DNA of 64,000 bases from CAZICM01 sp964537685 (GTDB lineage: Bacteria; Myxococcota_A; Polyangia; Polyangiales; Polyangiaceae): NCBI GenBank assembly GCA_964537685.1, contig CAZICM010000020.1, positions 1 through 64,000 on the forward strand, given 5' to 3'. A model generated the notes under the pieces. The model saw only the letters and a program-made list of their open reading frames with translations, was not told where the DNA came from and ran no database searches. The position numbers were made by a program, and so were the translations under genes. Shown in pieces: positions 18,017-26,376 of the stretch (position 1 is the first letter of the stretch; each line of letters opens with the position of its first letter).

Positions 18017-18661
18017 ATGAAACGCGATTCCAGGCGAGGCGCGGAGCTTGTCGGAGCCGTTGTCGGCCGGGACGCAACCTTTCGCGGTGCGGAGCTTTCG
18101 CATTCGCCTCCCGTTTCAAAAGCCATATGGGAAGCGGCTGTTGGAACGCGGATCGCAGCCCGGGCCCGGCCTTACAAGCTTGTCAATGGCGTGCTCTATG
18201 TGCAGACCGCAAGCGCAACCTGGGCTCAGGAACTTTCGCTGCTGGCGGATGCGATCGTCGAGCATTTGAGGGCCCGCGGCGTGGCGCTCGATGCCTTGAG
18301 GTTTAGGGTTGGCAATGTCGAGCCGCCCGAGAGGCCGCCTTGGCGTTCCGAAGTGCGCAGGGCACCCGAGCGTGTGGCTTTGCCGGCTTCTATCGAGAAT
18401 CAGCTTGCGAAAATGAGCGATGCCAGCCTGCGCGAGGCCATCGCAAATGCGGCGGCGAGAAACCTTGGGTGGCAGCAACAAAGAGCGGCCGCTTCCAATT
18501 CAAAGCCGCGCCGTGAACGGGCCGCGCCTCAAACGAAGGCGCCTACTTCAGAACCAGAAGCCGCTCCAGACCCTCAATCCGCTGCATCAAAAAACGCTCG
18601 CTCGGCCCAAAACCATTGGTCATCGGCTGGAGCTCGGCCAGGTAAGCGCGGAAAGTCGTAA
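18017..18661 (+). CDS. DUF721/DciA-like protein
   Basis: A 214-residue protein. Residues about 35-100 match the DUF721 domain (VGTRIAARARPYKL, GVLYVQTASATWAQELSLL), the core of DciA, which loads the replicative helicase DnaB in bacteria lacking DnaC/DnaI. The rest is a basic, Ala/Pro-rich, probably disordered tail. DciA proteins often have such tails, so a helicase-loader role is plausible but not proven, as shorter DUF721 proteins of unknown role also exist. The last 119 bases overlap the 3' end of the convergent FHA gene, and the tail in that overlap is low in complexity. Confidence 0.75.
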   Translation: MKRDSRRGAELVGAVVGRDATFRGAELSHSPPVSKAIWEAAVGTRIAARARPYKLVNGVLYVQTASATWAQELSLLADAIVEHLRARGVALDALRFRVGNVEPPERPPWRSEVRRAPERVALPASIENQLAKMSDASLREAIANAAARNLGWQQQRAAASNSKPRRERAAPQTKAPTSEPEAAPDPQSAASKNARSAQNHWSSAGARPGKRGKS

Positions 18662-19388
18662 GCTCGACGCCGCGCACCTTCCGCACAACGGTGTACATCT
18701 CGTCGATCACCGGCGCGGGAAGCGGTTTGCGCAAGTACGTGTAGAGGTGAAACACGTAGTCGACCCATCCGTTTTTCGCCGTCGCCCCAGCAAGCCGCGC
18801 CGCATAGCGCGCGGCGTTTTCAGCGACCTGCATATCGTTCAGTTTTCCATCGCGGGCCCGCGACTGTATGTCGAGCAGCAGCGTTTGAAGAATGCGCTCC
18901 GCTTCTTCCGCGCGCCCCATGGCAAGCGCTTTGTCGGCCACGCCTGCCAGCAGGCGAAAAGATTGAAATGTCTTTGAAGCCGATGCATCAAGGGGCGTTC
19001 CGCCCGGTCCCGGCGGTCCGCCGCCGATGTCCTTTAGTGACATCGCGCCCAGCGTTTGCATGGCCCGCCGATTGGTTTCATCGGCCGTTGCTTTCGGATC
19101 GAAACGCTCGTCGCTGAAATGAAGAATCATTTCCTGGCTGCCGATCACAATGCGATCGCCGCCTTCCAGCTCGCGTTCGCCTTGCACTTTTGCGCCGTTG
19201 AGCAGCACACCGTTGCGGCTTCCAAGATCCTCCAGGCTCACTCCATCATGCCGAACGCGGAGCACCGCGTGTTTGCGCGATACAAGCGGATCGTCGAGCG
19301 ACAATTGGCACTCGTCACTTCGTCCGACAATGAAATCACCGACGGGAAGTTCGAGATCGTGGTTCAGGTATCGCAGCCGAAATGGCAT
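18543..19388 (-). CDS. FHA-domain protein
   Basis: A 281-residue protein. The N-terminal forkhead-associated domain (about residues 10-95) shows the phosphothreonine-binding signature: GRSDECQLSLDDPLVSRKHA, then GSRNGVLLNG. FHA domains read Ser/Thr kinase signalling, which is abundant in myxobacteria. After a Gly/Pro linker the C-terminal 150 residues are helical (RLLAGVADKALAMGRAEEAERIL), resembling a helical-repeat output domain. No kinase gene is adjacent. The 3' end overlaps the DUF721 gene tail-to-tail by 119 bp, so each transcript carries antisense sequence to the other. Confidence 0.85.
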   Translation of the reverse strand: MPFRLRYLNHDLELPVGDFIVGRSDECQLSLDDPLVSRKHAVLRVRHDGVSLEDLGSRNGVLLNGAKVQGERELEGGDRIVIGSQEMILHFSDERFDPKATADETNRRAMQTLGAMSLKDIGGGPPGPGGTPLDASASKTFQSFRLLAGVADKALAMGRAEEAERILQTLLLDIQSRARDGKLNDMQVAENAARYAARLAGATAKNGWVDYVFHLYTYLRKPLPAPVIDEMYTVVRKVRGVELTTFRAYLAELQPMTNGFGPSERFLMQRIEGLERLLVLK

Positions 19389-19540
19389 GGCCTTGGATTG
19401 CTCACCGGTATCAGATCTAAACGAGAGAAATCACCTGTTGCCCGTTAGCCCGCTCGCGATTCTAACGCGCCTGCGGCGCCCGCTCGCGGACAACGCGACT
19501 ACCGCCCCAAGGGCAGCCATATCAATGGCGTGGCGGGCCG

Positions 19541-19972
19541 TCAAAGCGCCCATGGTGGTGAGCAAATGCTGGAGAAAAACCATAGGGTGCGGGGGTGGGA
19601 AATGAGGCCATAGATTTTAATATCGCCGCCTGCCACGGGCTTGAACACGAGGTTAAGCGCGTTTTTGGGATGGAGGGGCCACTCTTTCGCGGGCGTGTTC
19701 CACAGATTCCAAAGCGCCTCGCGGGTTGCGCAGAAGGTGAGGGCAGGAATGCCGATGGTTCCATCGTGGATGGTGAGGCGCCCGTGGTTAAAGCGCATGG
19801 TCAGGGTTTCGCCTGTGTCCTTGGCGACGATGAGCACGGTGCCCCGGAGTGAAGCGAAGTGGCCGCGCTTTTTGGCGCTGTGGGTCAGGTTGTTTTGGAT
19901 GCGCCGGGCGAGCTCGACAGCGAGCGCGTTGTTATCGGCTCCCGGCGCTAGATCGATGATGGGAAGAAGCAC
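19541..19972 (-). CDS. SCP2-like sterol/lipid-transfer domain protein
   Basis: A 143-residue protein. Its pattern fits SCP2-like domains: a beta-strand core (LRGTVLIVAKDTGETLTMRF), an acidic turn, ATREALWNLWN, and the closing GDIKIYGLISHPRTLW. This fold binds lipids or acyl chains in a hydrophobic cavity. It lies 28 bp upstream of the serA stop in the same direction and so may be read from the serA side. The physiological ligand cannot be predicted. Confidence 0.65.
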   Translation of the reverse strand: MLLPIIDLAPGADNNALAVELARRIQNNLTHSAKKRGHFASLRGTVLIVAKDTGETLTMRFNHGRLTIHDGTIGIPALTFCATREALWNLWNTPAKEWPLHPKNALNLVFKPVAGGDIKIYGLISHPRTLWFFSSICSPPWAL

Positions 19973-20000
19973 GCTCCGGCTTTTTTACCAGAATCAAAGG

Positions 20001-21593
20001 CTAGATGTGCAAAACACGGGCGCTGGAGATATTGGGCGAGTGCCGCATTTCTTCGAGGGCTTGCGCGGGCACTTCCTGATCGAGGTTCCATACGGAAATG
20101 ACGTGCGTGCCCGATGACAGGCTGATGTGAACGCGCGACACGTTGACCGATGCGTTGCCGAGCAATGTGCCCAAAAAGCCGATTACGCCCGGGCGATCGA
20201 CGCTTTCGATGATGAGCGTGATGCCGCCCAGCCGGGCTTCGACTTCGAACTCGTTAATTTTGACCAGGCGCGCGGTGCGATCCAGGCCCAGCGTGCCTTC
20301 AACGGTTCGGACGGCGCCGCCCGCTTCTGTCACGCGCACGACGACCAGCGATACGTATTTGCCCGTGCTTTTGGCTGTGGTGAGTTCGCGAATGGAAATG
20401 CCCCGCTCCGCCGCGACATGGGGCGCCGACACGCGGTTTACCGGAGCATCGAGGAAGTGCTGCACAAAGCCGGCAACGGCGCTCGATGAAATCGCTTTTG
20501 CGCCCAGCTCCGCCGGTTCTCCGATGCACTCCACGGAGATTTCCTTGGCTGCTCCGCCCTCGACCAACTGCGCCGCGAAGAGGCCAAGCTTGCCCGCAAG
20601 CTCGAGATAGGGCGAAAGCTTTGCCGCGGCCTCGCTCGAGACCGATGTTACGTTGACGGCGTTTTGAATGGCGCCTGTCGTCAAAAAGGCGACCACTTGC
20701 TGCGCGATCTCGAGTGCCACCCGGTCCTGCGCCTCTTTGGTCGATGCGCCGAGATGAGGCGTCACGACAACCCGTTCATGCTTGACAAGCGCCGAGTCCG
20801 CGGGAGGCGGCTCTTCCGTGAAGACATCCAGCGCCACGCCGCCGATATGGCCGCTTTCCAGGCCCCGGAGCAGCGCGCCTTCATCGTATACGCCGCCCCG
20901 CGCCGCGTTGATCAGCAGAACGCCCTTCTTCAGCTTGGGAACAACTTCGTCGTTGATGATGCCGCGCGTGGCGTCATTGAGCGGCGTGTGAATCGTGATC
21001 GCGTCGGCCCGCTGCCATATCGCATCCAGCGCAACCAGCTCGATTCCAAGCGATGCAGCGCGATCGGGCGTCAGCACCGGATCGTAGCCAATGACGTTCA
21101 TTTTCAGGCCCTTGGCGCGGTCGGCGACGATACGCCCGATATTGCCGAGCCCGATAACGCCCAGCGTCTTGCCCGCGAGCTCGCGGCCTTCAAACTTTTT
21201 CTTCTCCCACACGCCGTTTTTCATCAGGCGGTGCGCTTCGGGAATCATGCGCGCCACCGACATCAGAAGCGCGATGGCGTGTTCAGCCGTTGTTACGGCA
21301 TTGCCCGTCGGTGTGTTCATCACGACGATGCCGCGCTTGGAAGCCGCGGGGACATCGACGTTATCGACGCCGATGCCCGCGCGGCCGATGACTTTTAATT
21401 GTTTCGCGGCGTTGATGACGCGGGCAGTGACTTTCGATCCAGAGCGCACAACCAGCGCATCGGCATCTTCAATGGCTTGAGCAAGCGCGTCTTCCTTCAG
21501 GCCGGGTTTGTAGTCGACGGTGAAGTCAGGAACCTGTCGGAGAATGGCGAGACCCTGTTCGCTTAAAGGGTCGGAAACGAGGACACGCGGCAT
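20001..21593 (-). CDS. serA: D-3-phosphoglycerate dehydrogenase SerA
   Basis: SerA oxidises 3-phosphoglycerate to 3-phosphohydroxypyruvate, the first step of serine synthesis. The start at 21593 has AGGAG 7 bases upstream; the reading frame continues open to 21998 but without family similarity. The 530-residue length matches the long form: catalytic and NAD domains (GLGNIG fingerprint; INAARGG, DVFTEEPP and TPHLGAST with the catalytic Arg, Glu and His), an intervening domain, and a C-terminal ACT domain (about 455-530) that usually gives serine feedback inhibition. It lies 136 bp after purE on the same strand. Confidence 0.95.
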   Translation of the reverse strand: MPRVLVSDPLSEQGLAILRQVPDFTVDYKPGLKEDALAQAIEDADALVVRSGSKVTARVINAAKQLKVIGRAGIGVDNVDVPAASKRGIVVMNTPTGNAVTTAEHAIALLMSVARMIPEAHRLMKNGVWEKKKFEGRELAGKTLGVIGLGNIGRIVADRAKGLKMNVIGYDPVLTPDRAASLGIELVALDAIWQRADAITIHTPLNDATRGIINDEVVPKLKKGVLLINAARGGVYDEGALLRGLESGHIGGVALDVFTEEPPPADSALVKHERVVVTPHLGASTKEAQDRVALEIAQQVVAFLTTGAIQNAVNVTSVSSEAAAKLSPYLELAGKLGLFAAQLVEGGAAKEISVECIGEPAELGAKAISSSAVAGFVQHFLDAPVNRVSAPHVAAERGISIRELTTAKSTGKYVSLVVVRVTEAGGAVRTVEGTLGLDRTARLVKINEFEVEARLGGITLIIESVDRPGVIGFLGTLLGNASVNVSRVHISLSSGTHVISVWNLDQEVPAQALEEMRHSPNISSARVLHI

Positions 21594-21729
21594 AAAAAAT
21601 CTCCTAAAATCTGCTGCCGAGGCGCCGATTTGCCCGGCTTTGGGCGCGCAGAATAGTTCGGCAAAACAAGGGGTCAAGCGTGCTCGGTGGTGGGTGGATT
21701 TACTGCCCGGCGCTTGTGTGTGCAGACAA

Positions 21730-22245
21730 TTACGCAGCGGATGTGGGTGTGCGTCCAAGCTTGGCCTGAACGCGGGCGTTGGCCTGTTCGACTTTGAGCG
21801 CCTGGTCTTCGCGGAAGGCTTCGAGACGGGCCGCGAGCTGTGGATCGCTCGCCGATAGAATCGCGGCGGCGAAGAATCCAGCATTGCGCGCTCCGCCGAT
21901 ACCCACGGAAGCAATGGGAACGCCGCCCGGCATTTGCACGGCGGACAAAAGGGCATCCACGCCGCCGAGCGTGCCCACCACGACGGGCACCGCGACAACG
22001 GGCAAGGTCGTGTGGGCCGCGATCACACCCGCCAGATGCGCCGCTCCTCCCGCCGCCGCCAAGATCACCCCCACGCCGCGGTTCCGGGCCTGCGATGCTA
22101 TTTTCACAACCCGTTCAGGTGAGCGGTGAGCCGAGGCGACCATCACTTCATAGGGCACCGAAAGGCTTTCCAAGACCTGCCAAGCCGGCGTGATCTGTTC
22201 CAAATCGCTGTCCGAACCCATCACAATCAACACCGAAAGCGTCAT
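21730..22245 (-). CDS. purE: 5-(carboxyamino)imidazole ribonucleotide mutase PurE
   Basis: PurE converts N5-CAIR to CAIR in de novo purine synthesis. The 171-residue protein has the class I features: the N-terminal VLIVMGSDSDLEQ loop, the ASAHRSPERV motif with the catalytic histidine, and the GGAAHLAGVIAAHTTLPVVAVPV stretch around the active site. Its ATG overlaps the purD stop (ATGA at 22242-22245), and an AAGGAG site lies in the end of purD, showing coupled translation. No purK was seen in the window. Confidence 0.96.
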   Translation of the reverse strand: MTLSVLIVMGSDSDLEQITPAWQVLESLSVPYEVMVASAHRSPERVVKIASQARNRGVGVILAAAGGAAHLAGVIAAHTTLPVVAVPVVVGTLGGVDALLSAVQMPGGVPIASVGIGGARNAGFFAAAILSASDPQLAARLEAFREDQALKVEQANARVQAKLGRTPTSAA

Positions 22246-23558
22246 ACGATCTCCTTGCGAAGCGCTTTGCCGCCGATATCCCGGCGAAACTGCATTCCTT
22301 CAAACGACACGAGCGAGACGGCTTCGTAAGCCCTGCTCTTTGCCTCGGCGAAATCGTTTCCGGTTGCCGTAAGTGTCAGCACCCGGCCTCCCGCCGTTAC
22401 AACTCCTGCGTTTTCGGCCCGTGTTCCTGCGTGAAATACCTGCACGCCTTGTACGGCCGCCGCTTGCTCCAGGCCCGAAATCTTATCGCCCAGCCTAGGC
22501 GTGCCCGGATATCCAGCCGAGGCCAGCACCACCCCCAATGCGCATCGATCCCGCGCGATGCTTACCCGCGAGCGATCCAAATGCCCGCGTGCGGCCGATG
22601 CTAGAAATCCAGCGAAATCGCCGTCGATCAGCGAACAGAGCACTTCGCATTCCGGATCGCCGAAACGCGCATTGAATTCCAACAGCACAGGATCTCCCTC
22701 GGGTGTGAGCATCAATCCGGCGAACAGCGCTCCCACAAAAGGCGAGCCCGCTTTGTTCATCGCTTCGAGCGCCGGCTTTAAAATTTCGCGTTCGATGCGC
22801 GCATAGAGTTCGTCCGATACTTCAGGCACCGGCGCATAGGCTCCCATCCCGCCTGTATTGGGCCCCCGATCGCCGTCGAAAATCCGCTTGTGATCGCGGG
22901 CGGCCAAGAGCGTAAACAGCTCTTTTCCATCGCATACCGCATGCACCGAAAGCTCTTCGCCCAGCACCATATCTTCGAGCAGCACGGTCTTGCCCGCTTC
23001 CCCAAAACGCCCCTCCACGAGCATCGTCCGCGCCGCATCCAAGGCTTCTTCCTCGGTGTGGGCGACCACCACGCCTTTGCCCGCGCACAGCCCATCGGCC
23101 TTCACCACAATGGGCGCTCCCCGCTCGCGGATCACACGCTCCGCTTCTTCAAACGAATGCACCATCGAACAGCGCGCCGTGGGGATCGAAGCCGAGAGCG
23201 CAAGCTCTTTCATAAAAGCCTTCGAACCTTCCACACGCGCGGCATTCTGACGCGGGCCAAACACCGAAAATCCCGCGCCGGAAAGCGCATCCGCCACGCC
23301 GGCGCACAGCGGAGCTTCAGGCCCCACCACCACCAGATCGGGCTGTTCCGCTCGAGCCAAGGCCAGCACCGCATTCACATCTGTCAGGTCTGAAAGAGCC
23401 GCGCACACAATGGCCGCACGCCCCGGCGCCGAAGCCGAATTCATCCCCGCGTTGCCCGGCGCCACCACCACGGACGACACACCGGGAGAACGGCTCATCG
23501 CCCATGCAAGCGCGTGTTCGCGGGCGCCTGAACCCAGCACAACAATTTTCGAAGGCAT
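22242..23558 (-). CDS. purD: Phosphoribosylamine-glycine ligase PurD
   Basis: PurD joins phosphoribosylamine to glycine with ATP to give GAR, the second step of purine synthesis. The start at 23558 gives MPSKIVVLGSGAREHAL, the normal family N terminus; 33 codons of open frame upstream are not part of it. The 438-residue protein has an ATP-grasp fold with the expected blocks GPEAPLCAGVADAL, VKADGLCAGKGVVVA, DGDRGPNTGGMGAYAP and LEFNARFGDPE. It leads a purD-purE unit that diverges from the deaminase gene across a 142-bp region containing a palindrome. Confidence 0.96.
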   Translation of the reverse strand: MPSKIVVLGSGAREHALAWAMSRSPGVSSVVVAPGNAGMNSASAPGRAAIVCAALSDLTDVNAVLALARAEQPDLVVVGPEAPLCAGVADALSGAGFSVFGPRQNAARVEGSKAFMKELALSASIPTARCSMVHSFEEAERVIRERGAPIVVKADGLCAGKGVVVAHTEEEALDAARTMLVEGRFGEAGKTVLLEDMVLGEELSVHAVCDGKELFTLLAARDHKRIFDGDRGPNTGGMGAYAPVPEVSDELYARIEREILKPALEAMNKAGSPFVGALFAGLMLTPEGDPVLLEFNARFGDPECEVLCSLIDGDFAGFLASAARGHLDRSRVSIARDRCALGVVLASAGYPGTPRLGDKISGLEQAAAVQGVQVFHAGTRAENAGVVTAGGRVLTLTATGNDFAEAKSRAYEAVSLVSFEGMQFRRDIGGKALRKEIV

Positions 23559-23616
23559 AAAACCGCCTGGACAAAAACGGCGTAAAACAGCGCCGAAACA
23601 ACGCCAATACCAACAA

Positions 23617-23650
23617 CGCGCGCACCTACCATGGTAGGTACGGGCGCGCG
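23617..23650. promoter_or_regulatory. Palindrome in the purD / deaminase divergent region
   Basis: A perfect 16-bp palindrome, ACCTACCATGGTAGGT (23624-23639), is flanked by CGCGCGC on the left (23617-23623) and GCGCGCG on the right (23644-23650), the right arm being offset by four bases. It sits midway between two diverging genes, 58 bp above purD and 50 bp above the deaminase. It could be an operator for a dimeric regulator or a stem-loop in one leader. No T-tract follows, so it is not an obvious terminator. Confidence 0.5.
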
Positions 23651-23700
23651 ACGACAAAGCGACGCGAACAGCGCGCCGCAGATGTTTGGAGAGGCTGCAG

Positions 23701-24144
23701 ATGAGTCAGCGAGGCACTTGGGACGAATATTTTATGCGCATCGCCACAGAAGTGGCTTCGCGGGCGACCTGCGATCGCAAGCATGTGGGCGCCGTTATCG
23801 TGCGCGACAAAAGCATTTTAGCGACGGGTTACAACGGATCGATCCGCGGTTTGGGTCACTGCGATGAAGAAGGCCACATGATGGAAGATGGCCACTGTGT
23901 GCGGACTATTCACGCCGAGGCCAATGCTGTGATTCACGCGGCCCGACACGGCGTTCGCATTGAAGGCGCGACCATCTATGTCACCGCGTCTCCATGCTGG
24001 GGATGCTTTCGCATCCTCGCCAACGCCGGCATTAACCGCATTGTATTTGGCGAGTTCTACCGGGACGAACGCATTTTTGTGTTTGCTTCGCGCATCGGGA
24101 TCGAACTCGTGCATCTCAAATCGCAAGCTCAAGAAGCTGTCTAA
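23701..24144 (+). CDS. Deoxycytidylate (dCMP) deaminase family protein
   Basis: The protein should deaminate dCMP to dUMP for thymidylate synthesis. The ATG at 23701 is chosen because GGAGAGG lies just upstream; an in-frame start five codons earlier is weaker. The 147-residue protein has the cytidine deaminase zinc site, His-Ala-Glu (TIHAEANAVIHAA) and SPCWGC (PCxxC form), and the dCMP-type N terminus (WDEYFMRIATEVASRATCDRKHVGAVIV; GYNGSIRG). This is the ComEB/dCMP deaminase group and not tRNA adenosine deaminase. It diverges from purD and is followed by the SRP RNA gene. Confidence 0.9.
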   Translation: MSQRGTWDEYFMRIATEVASRATCDRKHVGAVIVRDKSILATGYNGSIRGLGHCDEEGHMMEDGHCVRTIHAEANAVIHAARHGVRIEGATIYVTASPCWGCFRILANAGINRIVFGEFYRDERIFVFASRIGIELVHLKSQAQEAV

Positions 24145-24277
24145 ATCGCCGGTTTTTGGGCTTGCCCGCCGAAAATTAAACTTTTGCTCGACACAGAAGA
24201 AGCATCGGAGTAGAGGCAAAGGGTCGGAAGAGCTGCTGGCCTTGCCCGCGCGGCAAGTGAAAGAGCGGCGATTCTTA

Positions 24278-24362
24278 TGTGGTCTGTCAACAGCGCGCCG
24301 TGAAACCCGCCAGGACCGGAAGGTAGCAACGGTAGCGGAAAGCGGGTGTGACAGGCCTTTTG
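24278..24362 (+). ncRNA. ffs: Signal recognition particle RNA (small bacterial type, 4.5S-like)
   Basis: The apical hairpin core of SRP RNA is present at 24310-24330 (CCAGGACCGGAAGGTAGCA, the family's CAGG-CCGGAAGG-AGCA signature), where Ffh binds. The outer stem forms between GGTCTGTCA (24281-24289) and TGACAGGCC (24349-24357) with one G-U pair, and an inner stem between CCCGC (24306-24310) and GCGGG (24342-24346). A broken T-tract at 24358-24368 can terminate it. The short hairpin form without an Alu domain fits Proteobacteria and Myxococcota. Exact ends are approximate. Confidence 0.92.
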
Positions 24363-24375
24363 CTTTTTGTGGTCC

Positions 24376-25221
24376 ATGACCGCGCGTCAGTCTCTCGTGC
24401 ATCCGGGGCCGATCGTTCGTAGTCTTCCTTTCAGTATCCCCGTGCAACTGTTTCCCACCGACGATGAACCCTCAGCAACCGGTTCCCACTCCTGGGTCCG
24501 CGTTGTTTTATTCGTCGGCTCCGCTGCGCTGGCCGCCGCCGCGCTTCACTTCACCTGGAAACAGCCGATCGTCGGCGTCGTTCTCGTTGGCCTCATCGCC
24601 CTCTATTTCGCTTTCCGCTGGCAGTCGCGGGTACGGCTGCGAAAAGCCCTGCGCCAAGGCGATATCGACACCATTCTCCGGCGTTTCTCGCGCAATGTTC
24701 ACCGCGTCCCCTATGCCGAAACCATGGCGCCCCTGATGAGCGCCACAGCCTTTGCCGCATACGGCTGGGTCGATAAAGCCAAGGCCGCCCTGGCCGCCGC
24801 CCAGCGAGGACCCGCATGGGAAGCCGCCCTTGAACACCGCCTCTTTATCGGCACGCTTCTCGCCATCTTCGAAGGAGAACGCGAGGCTTCCCTCGAACAG
24901 GCCGAACAGCTTCAAACGCTTCCTGTACCGCGCGACACGCCGCCCGTACTCAAAGACCGCATCAAACTCTTGCGCCGGGGCATTGCGGCCCTGGCCCGGG
25001 CCTTCGCTCACGAGAGCCTGCCCGGCGATCGCGATTTGCTTGAATACGCGAGTGAAATCAGCCCGCTCGTGTTTTGGGCCATGCGTTACGGCGCGGCCAT
25101 TGTCGCTATCGATGAAGGGTTTTTCGATAAGGCGCGGGAGCTGTTGATAGGTGCTCCCAGGTGGCCCGACGAGTCCACCTTTAAGGCATTTCACGAAGAG
25201 ATTTCGGGCAAACTCAGTTGA
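24376..25221 (+). CDS. Membrane-anchored helical-repeat protein
   Basis: Unrecognised protein of about 281 residues from ATG 24376; no clear ribosome site is seen, and a later GTG start is possible. Two adjacent hydrophobic helices (about 45-63 and 68-86) anchor it, and the remaining 190 residues are helical and TPR-like (GWVDKAKAALAAAQRGPAWEAAL; AIDEGFFDKARELLIGAPRWPD), probably facing the cytoplasm. It begins immediately after the SRP RNA and converges on nuoD 15 bp away. Confidence 0.68.
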   Translation: MTARQSLVHPGPIVRSLPFSIPVQLFPTDDEPSATGSHSWVRVVLFVGSAALAAAALHFTWKQPIVGVVLVGLIALYFAFRWQSRVRLRKALRQGDIDTILRRFSRNVHRVPYAETMAPLMSATAFAAYGWVDKAKAALAAAQRGPAWEAALEHRLFIGTLLAIFEGEREASLEQAEQLQTLPVPRDTPPVLKDRIKLLRRGIAALARAFAHESLPGDRDLLEYASEISPLVFWAMRYGAAIVAIDEGFFDKARELLIGAPRWPDESTFKAFHEEISGKLS

Positions 25222-25236
25222 GTTCTAACTTGAGTT

Positions 25237-26376
25237 TTAACGGTCAATTTCGGGAGCGACAACATCGAAGCTTGCGATAAGCGCCACCAAATCGGCCAAA
25301 AACAAGCCCGGACTCTTCGCCTCGATAATACCCATCGCATTAAAGCTGCCCGTGCGGAAACGAGCCCGGTAAGGCTCCTCGCCTCCCTTGCCCACCACAT
25401 AACAACCCATGTCGCCCCGCGCGCTCTCGACCCGCGCATAAGCCTCGCCCTCGGGCTTCATCTTCTTCGGCAGCTTCCCGACAATATCGTCCTCGGGATG
25501 CTCATCGATCTTCTCTAAAGCCTGCCTCAGAATCTTCGCCGACTCTTTGCACTCTTCCACACGCACATAGAAACGATCCCAGCAATCGCCGACCGCTCCC
25601 ATCGCGCCCTTGCCCACCGGAATATTGAACTCAAGCTCCGGATACACCGAATACGCATCTTCCCTGCGCAAATCCCAGGCGACGCCCGAAGCTCTTAAAT
25701 TCGGCCCAACCAGCCCCCAATCCTTCGCCTCGGCCGCGGAGATCACCGCCACGTTTCCCAGCCGCTTCACGAAAATATCGTTCAGCGTAATTAACCGATC
25801 GAACTCCACCATGATCGGGTCGAAATTATCCAGCCAGCGCTTGACCTTATCGGCCCAGCCCTTCGGCATATCGAACGACACCCCGCCGATGCGGTGATAG
25901 TTGAAGGTCAAACGAGCTCCGCACAGCTCCTCGATAAAATCGTTGATGTACTCGCGCTCGCGCAAACACCACGGAAACGGCGTAATCGCACCGATATCCA
26001 TCGCCATCGCGCCCAGCGCGATCATGTGGCTGCCAATACGGTTTAATTCGCACGAGATCACCCGCAGATACTGGGCCCGCTTGGGCACTTGAATATCCAT
26101 CAGCTTCTCGCAAGCCGATGCCCAAACCTCATTCGCGAACATCGCCGCCACGTAATCGACCCGATCCGTGTACGGCATATATCCAGGGTATGTGCACCGC
26201 TCGCCGATCTTCTCGATGCTCCGGTGCAAGTAGCCCACGTCCGGAATCGCCTTCCGGATAATTTCGCCGTCGGACTGAATAATGAAACGCAAAACGCCGT
26301 GCGTAGAAGGATGATGAGGACCCATATTGAGGGTCATCTCTTCATCCATTTCATTGGCAAAAACGATCTCGCTCAT
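25237..26376 (-). CDS. nuoD: NADH-quinone oxidoreductase subunit D
   Basis: NuoD is the 49-kDa-type subunit of complex I, lining the quinone pocket next to NuoB. The 379-residue protein has MTLNMGPHHPSTHGVLRF at the N terminus (the quinone-site histidines), the family stretch DIGAITPFPWCLREREYI, and the usual C terminus ending VVAPEIDR. Its start overlaps the nuoC stop by ATGA. The nuoC and nuoD genes are separate here and not fused as in E. coli. No nuoE-N genes follow: the next gene is convergent and unrelated. Confidence 0.96.
   Translation of the reverse strand: MSEIVFANEMDEEMTLNMGPHHPSTHGVLRFIIQSDGEIIRKAIPDVGYLHRSIEKIGERCTYPGYMPYTDRVDYVAAMFANEVWASACEKLMDIQVPKRAQYLRVISCELNRIGSHMIALGAMAMDIGAITPFPWCLREREYINDFIEELCGARLTFNYHRIGGVSFDMPKGWADKVKRWLDNFDPIMVEFDRLITLNDIFVKRLGNVAVISAAEAKDWGLVGPNLRASGVAWDLRREDAYSVYPELEFNIPVGKGAMGAVGDCWDRFYVRVEECKESAKILRQALEKIDEHPEDDIVGKLPKKMKPEGEAYARVESARGDMGCYVVGKGGEEPYRARFRTGSFNAMGIIEAKSPGLFLADLVALIASFDVVAPEIDR

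Noticed and set aside
21594..21998. 135-codon N-terminal extension of serA
   Set aside because: The normal SerA N terminus and an AGGAG site start the gene at 21593; the extension overlaps purE antisense composition and has no family similarity.
23559..23657. 33-codon extension of purD
   Set aside because: It runs through the intergenic palindrome and lacks PurD similarity; MPSKIVVLGSG is the usual N terminus.
24241..24257. Hairpin CTTGCC-CGCGC-GGCAAG as a terminator of the deaminase gene
   Set aside because: No T-run follows. It may be part of the SRP RNA promoter region or chance.
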